Shown in pieces: positions 28,755-39,501 of a stretch of 64,000 nucleotides of DNA; position 1 is the stretch's first letter; every line of letters starts with the position of its first letter. This stretch comes from Saprospiraceae bacterium. GTDB lineage: Bacteria; Bacteroidota; Bacteroidia; Chitinophagales; Saprospiraceae. Both the position numbers and the translations under genes were made by a program. The notes beneath the pieces were generated by a model that ran no database searches, was not told the DNA's origin, and saw nothing but the letters and a program-made list of their open reading frames with translations. The DNA lies in NCBI GenBank assembly GCA_016717105.1, contig JADKGF010000002.1, positions 124,001-188,000 on the forward strand, written 5' to 3'.

Positions 28755-28784
28755 TTAGGGCAAGCATCACATTGCTTGCCCTAA
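28755..28784. terminator. Perfect 12-bp stem hairpin between two T9SS genes
   Basis: TTAGGGCAAGCA pairs fully with TGCTTGCCCTAA around a 6-nt loop. It lies 31 bp after the stop of the M43 gene and 16 bp before the start of the next gene. The T-run on the minus strand is weak (TTC), so it may terminate, attenuate or protect a transcript end. Confidence 0.6.
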
Positions 28785-28815
28785 ATATTTTATAATATCA
28801 AATAAATTTGATGAA

Positions 28816-31800
28816 TTACATCTTTACAAATGATCCTTTACCCACAATGCTCTTGCCATTTGTAATATCAAAGATATAAATACCACTAGATAATGACGCT
28901 ACATTGATTTGTTTTTCATTAATTGTTGTATTCATTACTTGCCTACCAACCGAATCATAAATATGGATTACCGTATTTTCTTTGAATAAAATATTGTTCA
29001 GATATAAAAAATCGCTTACAGGGTTAGGATAGACTTGGACATTAAAATTATCTTCTTCATTGTTTTGAATTGATCTTTGTTCTGTATCATATCCATTTTG
29101 CATAGGATGGTATAGATACCCATACATTGATAATATACTTTGAGCCCAGTATGCTCCATTGCCTTGGTAAGTACCAGCTATGGCTTCCAATCTTAGTATA
29201 TCTTCTTTGGACAAAGCTTCCTTCTTTGCAACTATTTCATAAACTTTGCTGATACTGTTCGTTTCTTCGTTATCATATTTGTTTACAATTTTTTGCATGA
29301 GTGCGTCTGCCACTGACCAATTTTGAAGATGTATATACTCCTTAAGTAGCCAGAAGTCTGATCCAAACTTATCCACTTTATGTAACAAGTCAATAATTTG
29401 TTGACTATGATCTTTTTTATCATCAGATAAATAATACAAGGAGATCATTTTCTCTACTGCCTGATCTATCTGTATCTCGGTATTGGTTTTATCTTTGAAC
29501 TCGGAGATTCCTTTGGTCCTATCTGCCAACCCTGACTGCAACACTTCATCAAGAATAGTCAAATCAGGAGGTAAAGAAAGACTACCTGTACCACCACCCA
29601 CCGCTGTTGCACAGGTAAAGCAAAATTCTTCTTGTTCACAATAAGAGAAGCTATTTTGCACTTGGTTCACATTTGGAGAGTTAACTGGTACTTCATTAGG
29701 AAAACCTGGCCTAAGATAATAATCTATTGGTATAGACATCAAATTATCAATGCTTTTATACAGTCCTCCAGAATTAGTGAAAGTGTTTTGAGCAGCCCTA
29801 ATTGATGTGAAATTTTGTAAACTTAGTTGCGTTTTTGCAATAGTATTTGCAAATAAAGATGTGCTCGGGAAGATATCTTTGGTACTGGCACCAAATGAGT
29901 TGCACGCATATCTAAGACCAAAATAAGTTTGTCCATTAGTAGCATTGGTCAGTTTGGCTTCTGCCGATATATGTAAGTTGCTGAAAGTATTGCGCCTTAC
30001 AAATTTATTTACTTCCAGCGTACTGTTGTGATATATTCCTACTTTTTTATCACTTGAAGCAGGATTATAGCTTGAACCTGAGAAATTATTTTCCTGAATG
30101 CTACTATTGTTGCCGCCATCTATGTAAATACCGTAGATATTGGTACCTGAATATGGTGCTGTGGTAAGGTTGAATATATTGAAAGTAAATCGGCCACTAC
30201 TTGTATTCAAGCAATATACACCATACACACAATTGGTAAATATCCCAACGTGAATATTGTTAAACTTTTGACTGAATGGACTTTCAATGCGGACACCGTA
30301 TCCCAATTTGTTAAAGTATTACCACAACTTCCATCATTGTAAAAACTTATATCAGGGCAAAATGACATCTCACTACTTTTGGACCAAATGCCAATACCAG
30401 CATTGTTAATATTAGTATAACTAGCCGTATTTGTAAAAGTACACTTATAAATTTTGAAAGTCAAAACTCTTTCCAATTCAACAAATGCTATAAAACCAGA
30501 TGTAAGACTGTTTGAGAAAGTTGTATTATATAACTGATCAATGCCAAAATTTTTATCAGAAGCTGATTTAAGTAAGATTGCTTTATAATTGTTATTGAAA
30601 GTAGCCCCATTTGTAAACACTCTTCCTGGGTATGCAAGATTTGCTGTATTGTCGCTTTTAACACCTATAACTGCATTTCTAATAGTAGTGCCGCTATTTA
30701 CATCTACTCTTGCAAAAGTTGAAGTAGAAGATGGTACTAATTCTATTCCATCCCACCAACCAGGGTTATCAGCGGTAATGGTACATCCATTAAGGATCAA
30801 ACGTCCGCCAGGGTTTATTGTGATTTTACTATTGCGACACATTGTTATATTTACTCCATTTGAAATTGTAAGCGTTGCGCCCGTATTTATAGTTATAGAT
30901 CCACTTCTGACTATACCACTATTTGGCAGATTTGCTGTTGTCCATGTGGTATTTGATGATATCACATTGGTTGTGACAAAATTGTTAGCCCCTTTTGCTG
31001 CAACATTTGCAGCACTATGTATTAATGATCGGTCGTTGTCCAAGATGGATTTAATTCTTGTTCCTTGTCCGAGTGTAAAGGTATTCCAACACGATACACT
31101 GTTACTCATATAATTTGACAGTGGTGCAATGGATGGACTACAAGAAACAGTAGTATTACAATTGGTACTGGAAGTTGTAGGCAACATTGGGTTAGTATCT
31201 GCAATAAAATCTCCATTTGTAGTACCTGTGCCACATTGAATCCACCAAGGATAAGAACTTGATCCACCTTCAGGTCCCCAAGTATGAAATAATCCTAGCC
31301 AATGGCCTACTTCATGTACTAGAGATGATAATTCATTATATTTAATTACAATATTGTCATTAGATAAATTAAATGTAGAATTTGATCCACCAGGTACTTG
31401 ACATGTAAATCCAGAATAAGAAGAACCTGCTGTTGGTTCGCAAATCATTTGGGTTACATATCCACTTGTGGAAGGATCTGGATTACCATTACTTAATCGC
31501 ATTTCAGTTACTGAATAAATGTTAAGATATCTACTATTATCCCATTGTTTTCCACTAACCAAACTACTATGGTAAACGGTACCTCTTCCTCCCCATGGAG
31601 TTGTAGATTGATATCTAAGGATGCCCGTGGAACAATATCCATTTGGATCAATTTTGGCTAGTTTAAAAGATATTGATGTTGTACCCATCGCGCTCTGGAA
31701 TTTTGAAGTTAAAGCATTTAGCTCAGCTTCTATGGTTGCATCAGATATATTTCCTAAAGTACTACTATGATTTACATGCCATACTACTGGAATTACATAA

Positions 31801-31925
31801 GGCCCACCGGGCACTAAAAATTCATTTGCAGCCCAAGATTGACTCGTACTTATAATATGACACATTAATAATGCAATCAATGTTTTGCTTATCTTAAAAT
31901 TGAAAGAATTAAAATTTGTTTTCAT
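28816..31925 (-). CDS. T9SS-secreted M43 (pappalysin/cytophagalysin) metalloprotease, frameshifted
   Basis: The joined protein has about 1035 residues. A signal peptide (about 1-33, ending QSWAA) is followed by an M43 catalytic domain: zinc site HEVGHWLGLFH at 204-214 and a downstream Met-turn (LSNYMSNS). Residues about 330-690 read as stacked short beta strands with many N and T, probably a right-handed parallel beta-helix. An alpha-helical stretch (about 770-920) precedes a type A T9SS sorting domain (VQVYPNPVSDFLYLN, then SSGIYIFDI). The frame changes near 30305 (AACAAATTGGG); the true reading is NKLGYGVRIESPF. Function: cell-surface or secreted peptidase, substrate unknown. Confidence 0.88.
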
Positions 31926-32716
31926 TATGAAAAATTTAATGTTAAAAAATAAATTAAATAATAAACCAAATTTTAAAAGAAAAACTACATTTGCATTCCC
32001 GTTAAGTGCGGTTGGGAGTCTGCACCACTTATCAGAGTGGATTTATGTAGGCTCTCTTTTATTTGGTTCGTTCATTGACTTGTAAATAATTACCACCATT
32101 ATCAATGCAAAATCTTAAATTTGTATTGAATTGACAGTAATTAAAACTAATATACATGCTGCAAGGTTCTGCCTCCTGAGCCAGTTTCCTTAAGGTGTTT
32201 GTTTAATTTCTTTTGTTCATTGTGGATATAGGTTTTAAATTAATAAAAATAATAATTTTAATAAATAACTCACCATATTTTTTTGAAGATTGACACTTTT
32301 GCCTAATCTATAAAATTATACATGCTATTTTAGCAAGTAATAGAGTACAAATATTTTTAGGCCTTTAGAAAAATCTAAAGGCATTTAAAAATTCAAATAA
32401 TAGCTTCAAAAAATATCTTCTTGTCGGGGAAAAATATTTTCTGTATCTATCTAAAAATTAAAAACGGGTGAGTAATATTAAAAATCTAATCTTTGAATTA
32501 AAATAATGAATATCTTTTTCTTATTTTATTTAGGTTTCAAAAGCGTAAGCAAATGTAAAGTCAAAATCTTAGTAAACAAGCTTTATAATGTTAAATTTTA
32601 GTTAATTTTTCATAAATAAAGTGAATGTCTAGCATAATCAGCAGATTATCAATGGAATAGAAATTATATTTTGCTAAAATAATATATTGTAGAAAATTAC
32701 GGATAGATTAATGCTT
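31926..32716. other. AT-rich 790-bp intergenic region
   Basis: No credible gene is visible; an open frame at 31885-32085 has low-complexity composition and crosses the start of the protease gene. The one clear structure is an 8-bp stem GCCTTTAG/CTAAAGGC at 32361-32382. It probably holds the protease promoter and the end of the methyltransferase transcript. Confidence 0.5.
32361..32382. terminator. Possible terminator hairpin in the 790-bp gap
   Basis: GCCTTTAG and CTAAAGGC form an 8-bp stem with a 6-nt loop. Flanking DNA is A/T-rich but has no clean T-run on either strand, so a terminator role is only possible. Confidence 0.35.
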
Positions 32717-33490
32717 TTAAATAGAATATTCCAGTGACTTACTGGTTTTAGCGTACTCATCTTTCCACGCAAGTATAACAAGCTCATTATCTGAAAGACC
32801 GAGATAATCATTTTTGGAAAATTGTAAAATTTCAGTTTTGAAGCCTACATCTTTTAAGCGGTTTTCTAGACCTTGGGCGGCATAAATTCGTACATGATCC
32901 TTTTGACCAAAGTGTTTTAATCTAAGTTCTGGTGTATTAATACTGTAATCTTCATAAATCGTTTCACCCAAGAAAGGCGTTTGAATTATGATTTTCCCTT
33001 TTGGTTTTAATACTCTGAAGAGTTCTTTCATTGCCAACATGTCTTCGATGATATGTTCTAAAATATGGTAACAAATGATTAAATCAAATTTGTTGTTTTC
33101 AACACCTATAGATGTAATATCAAAATGATAATCGGCAAGAAATTCATTTTCGAAATCTGTAGCAAAATATTCAATTTTTTTGTTCTTTTTTAGTTTTCTG
33201 TATTGAGACCTTGACGGAGAAAAATCTAAAACAGTAAAGCCATCTTTTAAGAATTTTTCATCAAGCAACTTATTTAGTCTCCTCGTTCTCGGCAAACTTC
33301 CACATCTAGGACAAAGCAAGTCGCCAGTTTCTATTTTTTCAAATTTTTTAAGTTTTGCTTTACAAATGTTGCATTCACACGTATCTCCTTGATAAAATGG
33401 ATATAGTAGATTTCTTAAATCTTCTTCATATTTAAAAAGCAATTTCTGAGGTATGACTTTTCTGACAATGTTTTTTAAATGCACATACAT
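32717..33490 (-). CDS. SAM-dependent methyltransferase with N-terminal zinc ribbon
   Basis: The 257-residue protein has five cysteines at C38, C40, C43, C60 and C63 that form a zinc-ribbon-like knuckle. A class I methyltransferase core follows: motif I region FTVLDFSPSRSQY (about 85-97), acidic ATDFEN, and FDLIICYHILEHI then FRVLKPKGKIIIQTPF (about 135-175). Such zinc-ribbon methyltransferases often sit in surface-polysaccharide clusters and modify sugars or lipids, but no such cluster is here. The substrate is unknown. Confidence 0.82.
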   Translation of the reverse strand: MYVHLKNIVRKVIPQKLLFKYEEDLRNLLYPFYQGDTCECNICKAKLKKFEKIETGDLLCPRCGSLPRTRRLNKLLDEKFLKDGFTVLDFSPSRSQYRKLKKNKKIEYFATDFENEFLADYHFDITSIGVENNKFDLIICYHILEHIIEDMLAMKELFRVLKPKGKIIIQTPFLGETIYEDYSINTPELRLKHFGQKDHVRIYAAQGLENRLKDVGFKTEILQFSKNDYLGLSDNELVILAWKDEYAKTSKSLEYSI

Positions 33491-33700
33491 AATTCAAATT
33501 AATGCATATTTTCTGTAAAGACGGCGATAAATTTACCTATATCAGTGGAAGCCAACTATAGACACAAATTGTTCGCAAAGCTACTAATAAGATGCCTAAA
33601 TTCGCATTAGTTTTTTAAGATACCTACTACACCAACATATTGAACTGGCGTTTTTGATTTGGCCAGCTGTTTCATAATATTCTTTGTTTTTATGAATAAT

Positions 33701-34713
33701 TTATTTGGAGATAAACACCTTTTCGACGTGTATTGTTTTATTATTTATAAAATTTATAAAATATAAACCTGCTGGCAATTTCGATACATCTAGGTTTATT
33801 GTATTTTCTCCATAAATGGTTTTTTCTATCAAATTTGTTCCAAAATGGTCCGATAAAAATACACGTTGAAAAAGGTTATTTTTTGAGAATTCGATATGTA
33901 TGTTATCATCAGTCGGATTCTGGTAAATCTCTATTTTTTCAAGATGTTCCGTTTGATTATCTTTGGTACTACTGATGATATTGCATTCATCCAATGTACC
34001 TTCGCAGTAAGCAAAAAAACTAACACTTGAATCTAGATAAAAACCCGTGGTTTCTGTTTCTATTCCAACGCCTTCTACAAGCCTCATCGTTTGTATAAAT
34101 TGCAATCCACCATATATGAACCCTTGAAAGTATAAAACCTTGCGCATTTTACCATAAAGTTCTTCAGTTTAATTGATCTATTGTAAAGGTGCCGTATATC
34201 TACACCTGGTGAATATTTTAAGAGCAGATGATAGGTATCTCCCTTTTGGTTAAAATCATCTAAATGTTCATTTTCATCGCAAACTGATAAAAATTTATTG
34301 CAGGCAAGCAAAATACTTTATGTGGAGTATCTTCTCTTAGAACAATTGTGAGTTTAAATTAGATTTATTTGGTAAGGAATATATGGATAAAAGCAAGGTG
34401 GAAATTGACATGGATGATGTCCAGGTAGGCTATTGTACATCAATTTTGAGTAATTCACACCATTAATGATTGTATCTTTGCCTATAGTCAACAAAAATGC
34501 CCCTGTTGAACGAGGTATGTCTCCACCATCAGTTTGAATATTAAACCAATATTTATTAGGACCAATCAATGGTATATATTTGTGTTGATGATTGACGGAA
34601 AATAGTACTTCATTTCTTCAGTCTTTATTGAGATAATAATTTCTCCAATTTTGCTCAGTTTATCTCTTATCAGTATTCTTTTACCAAGATAGGAATAAAC
34701 TTCCATAAAATTA
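33701..34713 (-). pseudogene. Decayed T9SS-secreted protein gene
   Basis: Remnants in several frames form one gene on the minus strand. The order is a short piece opening MEVYSYLGKRILI that looks like part of a sorting domain; then IGPNKYWFNIQTDGGDIPRS (up to 34569) with TIGKDTIINGVNYSKL; then ENEHLDDFNQKGDTYHLLLKYSPG (34084-34311); then KVLYFQGFIYGGLQFI and a complete type A sorting domain (IEIYQNPTDDNIHIEFSK to IHVEKVFISK) ending at 33701. The pieces follow the order of a common secreted Bacteroidota family. Stops and frame changes are too many for single sequencing slips, so I judge it genuinely degraded. Confidence 0.65.
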
Positions 34714-34808
34714 ATGCAAAATCCTGAATTTTCAAATTTTTGGGTTATTAAAGTCGTTTATCAGAGGAAAATATTAAAATTATGTCGCTTAAAATTACAT
34801 TCTATCTA

Positions 34809-35768
34809 TCAACCTACATAATACTCGTCGTACACCACTTTTTCTACCGCCTTGCGATATGTATTAGGACTTTTGCCTGTTTTCTCTTTGAACAATCTAT
34901 TGAAATGCGAAAAATTATTAAAACCTGACTCAAAACATACATCTGCAATGGTGTGTTTTTCTTCACTTAGCAGCTTACAGGCATGGACAATTCTGAATTC
35001 ATTGACAAATTCTGTAAATGTTTTTCCGGTAGCTTTTTTGAAATATCGGCAGAATGATGGTACCGTCATATTGGCTTCAGCAGCGATTTCTTCAAGTTGG
35101 ATCGCCTCGGTAAAATGGGCACGAACGTATTTATATATAGTATCGATCTTATGTGCATTTTGACCTTGGATGATGAGTGATACACCGGCTGCATTGAGTA
35201 CATTGTATTCTTTAGAATTGGCCAAAATCTGGAGTATATTCAGAAATGCTATCAATTTGTCGAATTCATTCATATAAAACAGGTCATCAAGTCTAGCGCC
35301 TACTTCATTTTTTGTATTACCATAAAATGATAGTCCAGCCTTGGATCGTTCGAATAGCTGGAGGATATTGGACATTTCGGGCAATCCAAAAAAGTTTTTA
35401 CCCAAAAAACTCTCTTTCATCTGTACCACGATCTCAGAACTGTCACCGGAGAGTCGATCTGTAAATCCATAATGCGGCAGATTAGGTCCCAAAAATATCA
35501 GATCACCACCATTGTAATAAGATATATGATTGCCGATATGTCTCTTACCACTGCCTTGCTTGATATATACGATTTCCAATTCAGGATGAAAATGCCAAAA
35601 TGGAAGAATGTTGGGATTGATTTCTTCAAACTTTCGCAAGGTAAATGAATGTCCAAAATTAGGGACGATCTTTTCGAGTGCTGGTGTTGACATAACGGAC
35701 TTTGTCATTATCTTCTGATTTGAATACAAAAATAGGCTATTTTCCATATTATCATCGGATGAAAACAT
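34809..35768 (-). CDS. AraC family transcriptional regulator
   Basis: The 319-residue protein has a cupin-like N-terminal sensor (about 40-190, FWHFHPELEIVYIKQGSG and GGDLIFLGPNLPHYG) and a C-terminal AraC/XylS pair of helix-turn-helices (about 225-315: QLEEIAAEANMTVPSFCRYFKKATG and TIADVCFESGFNNFSHFNRLFKEKTGKSPNTYR). Such regulators sense sugars or small molecules. The start is uncertain: in-frame ATGs at 35747 and 35708 are alternatives, the last giving MTKSVMSTPALEKI. The divergent small secreted protein gene is a possible target. Confidence 0.92.
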   Translation of the reverse strand: MFSSDDNMENSLFLYSNQKIMTKSVMSTPALEKIVPNFGHSFTLRKFEEINPNILPFWHFHPELEIVYIKQGSGKRHIGNHISYYNGGDLIFLGPNLPHYGFTDRLSGDSSEIVVQMKESFLGKNFFGLPEMSNILQLFERSKAGLSFYGNTKNEVGARLDDLFYMNEFDKLIAFLNILQILANSKEYNVLNAAGVSLIIQGQNAHKIDTIYKYVRAHFTEAIQLEEIAAEANMTVPSFCRYFKKATGKTFTEFVNEFRIVHACKLLSEEKHTIADVCFESGFNNFSHFNRLFKEKTGKSPNTYRKAVEKVVYDEYYVG

Positions 35769-35874
35769 TTCATTTGTATTTAATTAACTTTAATTTAACT
35801 TTAGAATTCTAATTAAGGTAATATAATACATATTGTGGCAAATTTAGGCGTAGAATAGTCCATCTCAATAGCCT

Positions 35875-35882
35875 TACCTTTG
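35875..35882 (+). promoter_or_regulatory. -7 promoter box for the secreted protein at 35924
   Basis: TACCTTTG on the plus strand, 41 bp before ATG 35924. Its position supports the shorter start MKTQLFVLL over the in-frame upstream ATG at 35894. Confidence 0.45.
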
Positions 35883-35923
35883 CAGTATCAATTTTGATTT
35901 TATCATTCTTAAACATATTTTAC

Positions 35924-36490
35924 ATGAAAACGCAATTATTTGTTTTATTATTTTCATTTCTTTCAGTGGGTATTTTTGCAAACAGTAATCCTGTATTCAC
36001 TAAAGTAGGAGACAAATCTATCACGATCAAAACCGGTAATTGGAAAAGTGATGCAGTAAACGTCATCATAAAAGACGCAGATGGCGCTACTATCTTATCT
36101 GAAAATCTCAATACTGATAAAACTGGCAGAGTGTATAACCTAAAAAATCTTCCTGCAGGTATTTATTCTATAGAAATGTCGGATGATTTGAGAATCACCA
36201 CACAAGCATTTACCCTCAATAAAGATGCTGTAGTGATGGACAAAGCAGTTGAGACTTTGTATAAGCCGGTATTCGCATCATCTGACAATACGGTAGATTT
36301 AAATTTGATGAATTTGGGTAATAATGTGTCTATCAAAATTACTGATAGACAGAATAACACCTATCTGGATCAAAAAGAACATGAAACTTCTATCAATAAG
36401 CGATTTGACGTTTCTTCATTGCCTGCCGGCATATATACGATGAGTATAAATATGGACGGACGTACATTTTCGCATGATTTTACAAAGTAA
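35924..36490 (+). CDS. Secreted small beta protein (DUF3244-like)
   Basis: From ATG 35924 the protein has 188 residues with a clear signal peptide (MKTQLFVLLFSFLSVGIFA|NS). The mature part contains two similar beta-sandwich-like halves, each ending in a sorting-domain-like motif: NLKNLPAGIYSIEM and DVSSLPAGIYTMSI. This resembles DUF3244 or a freestanding pair of T9SS-type Ig folds. There is no catalytic motif. It is followed 69 bp later by an 11-bp-stem terminator within a 60-bp repeat. Confidence 0.75.
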   Translation: MKTQLFVLLFSFLSVGIFANSNPVFTKVGDKSITIKTGNWKSDAVNVIIKDADGATILSENLNTDKTGRVYNLKNLPAGIYSIEMSDDLRITTQAFTLNKDAVVMDKAVETLYKPVFASSDNTVDLNLMNLGNNVSIKITDRQNNTYLDQKEHETSINKRFDVSSLPAGIYTMSINMDGRTFSHDFTK

Positions 36491-36552
36491 AACTTGGTTG
36501 TCCGACTTTTGATGTGGACAAGTCAAGTAAATAATTAATGTGGCTTTAATGA

Positions 36553-36612
36553 TTTTGTAAAGGCTACCGGATACAGTTTCGGTAGCCTTTCAAGTTTTAT
36601 ATAGGGAGATTA
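36553..36612. repeat. 60-bp perfect direct repeat, copy 1, with terminator hairpin
   Basis: Identical to 39417-39476. It contains an 11-bp stem (36559-36569 AAAGGCTACCG with 36580-36590 CGGTAGCCTTT) around a 10-nt loop, followed by a T-rich stretch. Here it acts well as terminator of the small secreted protein gene. The two copies bracket the gliding-type gene. Confidence 0.9.
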
Positions 36613-36631
36613 GATGCTTGACGAATCAAAA

Positions 36632-39252
36632 TCAGTCTATTACCGTAACACTTCCGTACAAGGTTTTTTCTTCGCCATTGTCCATATAGCTGATGAGATA
36701 GATGTACACACCTGCAACTACTTTTCCTTGTGGATTCCATCCTTGTTCTCTGTTGTTTACTTGTGCATCTTTACGATGAAAAATTAGATTGCCCCATCTA
36801 TCATATACTGCCAATGTATAGGCGGAAGATTGATTGCCTTTGATATAAAAAATACTATTTTCAGGATCGGTGGCATGGTTTGCGATGATATTGGGCACAA
36901 AAAGTGTAGCATCGCGAAAACTAACTCGTAGATGTGCTTCATTTTTACATCCGTTGATGTCTTCTACTGAGATGGTATAAATGCCATCATGTGCCGCCAA
37001 AAGTTTCGGAAAAGGACAGTCATCACAGTCTAAATGATTTGCTGGTGACCATCGGTAAGATTCTATATCTCCATCATAAGAGACTGGTATCTTCAGACCT
37101 GACATAAACACAGTATCGATCATATCTACAGCAAATACTTCTGGAACAGGATGGCTAGTAATAGTAATTTCCTTTTCTTGTGGGCAACCATTCTGGTCTG
37201 TGCCTGAGATGATATATGTACCACTTTCCGTAATGGTTATTGTCTTGCCAGAATTGACTCCATCTACCTTCAGCTGGTCGTGTGGTGAAGTGATTATGAT
37301 CTTTGCAGTATTTCCCGCACAAACATCAAAATCACCTTCCACAACCAAGGGTAAGATAGGGAATGACATAAGATCCAAGACGAGATATACACTGTCACAA
37401 CCTTGACTACTTCTAAGTGTATCCAAATAATAACCAGGTACAGCATAGATTTTGCCCATATTGGAATATGTTTGTCCTGCGCAAAGCTGTGTATAAATAA
37501 TCTTGTTGATGGCAGGTGGCAAGACCGATATGGCGAATGTATCAGCAGCGGTGCAGCCATATTGATTGGCGATTTGGTAAGAATATATGCCAGCTTCGGT
37601 AAAGATTCTCAAACTATCATTCAATCCATCAAACCACGTCAAGGTTGTATTATTTTCTACGTTAATATCTGCGATATACCGATCATCAAAACAAATTGCT
37701 GCATCTTCTACCTTTGATATCGATGGTACAGGTTTTATAGACAAAGAGATTTGTGCGGTATCGTAGCAGATGCCATTGCTAGTTTCATAGTAAATGATGT
37801 CGTCAATAGGCGCATTTATATCCTTCAGATGGTCCAAAGTATTAAAATCTGCATCATAAAAAGTGCCGCCTTGATCTGCAGATTCTTCTGGTAAGTTAGC
37901 TAAGGAAATAGATGTATCGCCATCACAATAGGATCGAGAAATATCCATACCAGCATAGGGCAATGGGCCTGCTATTTTTTAAGGTCGCAATAGCTGTGTC
38001 TCCTACTATGCCATTGTACCACGCTTGAAATCCTATTTTTACCTCAGTGACACTTGGGTCATTATTGATATCTAGATATGCATTGCGTATCGCATCTTCA
38101 AACTCAAGTATCGTAGTGCTACCATTATTGATGATTCTTTGCCAGAAATTGGAACTAGTTTTTAGGAAATAATTCCCATTAGGAAAATTCATATACTGCG
38201 AAAATCTCGGATCAAGTATGAAGATATCGATGCTATCTATGGGATATTCATTATTGATGTGGATGTCTAGATCGCTCATAGGTATATGGGTAAATGCACA
38301 CAAGCTATCGATCTGAAAGTCCCTATCCGATGCTGTATTATCATTTTTGTCCAGATCTATGTATCGCTGACACGACGCCCAGGTGCGATCATTGATGTGT
38401 TGTATATCTCGTATCCTATTGGTAGAAAATTGATGGATGAAAGACCAATATAATTCTTCCATCTGGTAATCTGGCCAGTCACCAAATCCACCCGATCAAT
38501 CTGTATAGTATCTCTTTGACCCATATAAAATACATTTTGAATGGTGTAAAGAATCGTACTGTCACAAGCATATTGATAGGAGAGCAAATTGGTATCATCA
38601 AAGTAACCTAGAGATGTCAGGTCTTGATTAATTGCAATTGTGTTATTTTCAGGATCGTACAAATCTGCATAAGCAAGATAAACATTGCCATCAAGCATAA
38701 TGTACTTGTCTTTATGCTTCTCTAACTTTCTGCTGATCATTTTCAATTCAAAATTCGTGGAACCTGCCGCAAAATTTGGTATTTCCCTAATAATATTAAA
38801 ATCAAAATTATTAATATTCAAAATTCCTTTATGGCCCCCAATATAATACAATGAATCATTGAGTTGATCTATTTGATGTGTTTGATGAAAATTGGCCATA
38901 AAAATTGACGTTACCTGTGTAACATCCACATGATAATTAAGTAGGTCATTTTCATCGTAGGAAATACATCGCCTTCCTTCTCCAAAAAATAAATAGTCTT
39001 TCTATCTGTACTAAACGCAAAACTGATAATTTGAAAATTATTGCCTGTCATATTTGGATGGACAAAGCGAATGGAATCCAAGCGAAACAGCACTTGCCGA
39101 TCTCCAGTTTGTATGTCAAACATGTACATTTCGTAATAGGATGGCATATCAAGTTTGCCAGAAGAATTCCAAAGATAAGTTTTCTGAGCACCCAGCATAA
39201 AGCCAGATGCACAGAAAATCAATATAATAGATATTCTTTGAATGAACATCAT
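36632..39252 (-). CDS. Gliding-motility-associated C-terminal domain (CHU_C) secreted protein, three frame breaks
   Basis: The joined protein has about 873 residues from ATG 39252 (MMFIQRISIILIFCASGFMLGAQ, signal peptide). The N-terminal part is beta-propeller-like (KTIYFLEKEGDVF, DSLYYIGGHKGILNI). Later come PKD/Ig-like segments (TLTWFDGLNDSLRIFTEAG, VDGVNSGKTITITESGTY). The end is the gliding-motility C-terminal domain: FVPNIIANHATDPENSIFYI, LAVYDRWGNLIFHRKDAQ, WNPQGKVVAGVYIYLISY. That is a T9SS type B sorting domain, so the protein is probably surface-exposed. Frames change near 38950 (missing A), around 38360-38440, and at an A-run near 37980; each correction restores a smooth protein. 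A 60-bp repeat lies on each side. Confidence 0.82.
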
Positions 39253-39416
39253 TTTTATGCTTTGATGCAATGATATAAAATCCCTAATATCTTGAAATGT
39301 CATTTAGTTTTCTGCTTTAAATTATCAAGTTTCAATTTCGTTTTTTAGGATGCATAATTATTCTTAGACAAAATTAAACAATTTTTTTTTGAAAATCAGA
39401 AGTTTCAAGACATTAT

Positions 39417-39476
39417 TTTTGTAAAGGCTACCGGATACAGTTTCGGTAGCCTTTCAAGTTTTATATAGGGAGATTA
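39417..39476. repeat. 60-bp perfect direct repeat, copy 2
   Basis: Identical to 36553-36612, with the hairpin at 39423-39454. Here no transcript of known orientation ends: the gliding-type gene starts on the minus strand 164 bp to the left and the GNAT gene starts 26 bp to the right, so the copy is out of place as a terminator. Confidence 0.9.
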
Positions 39477-39501
39477 TCATACTTTTGTAAAAAATATCGC
39501 A

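Noticed and set aside
31885..32085. 66-codon plus-strand frame at the edge of the 790-bp gap
   Set aside because: It overlaps the protease start antisense, its composition is low-complexity and no homology is recognised.
36553..39476. Segment between 60-bp repeats as an insertion sequence
   Set aside because: There is no transposase, the repeats are direct and contain a terminator hairpin, and no terminal inverted repeats are seen.
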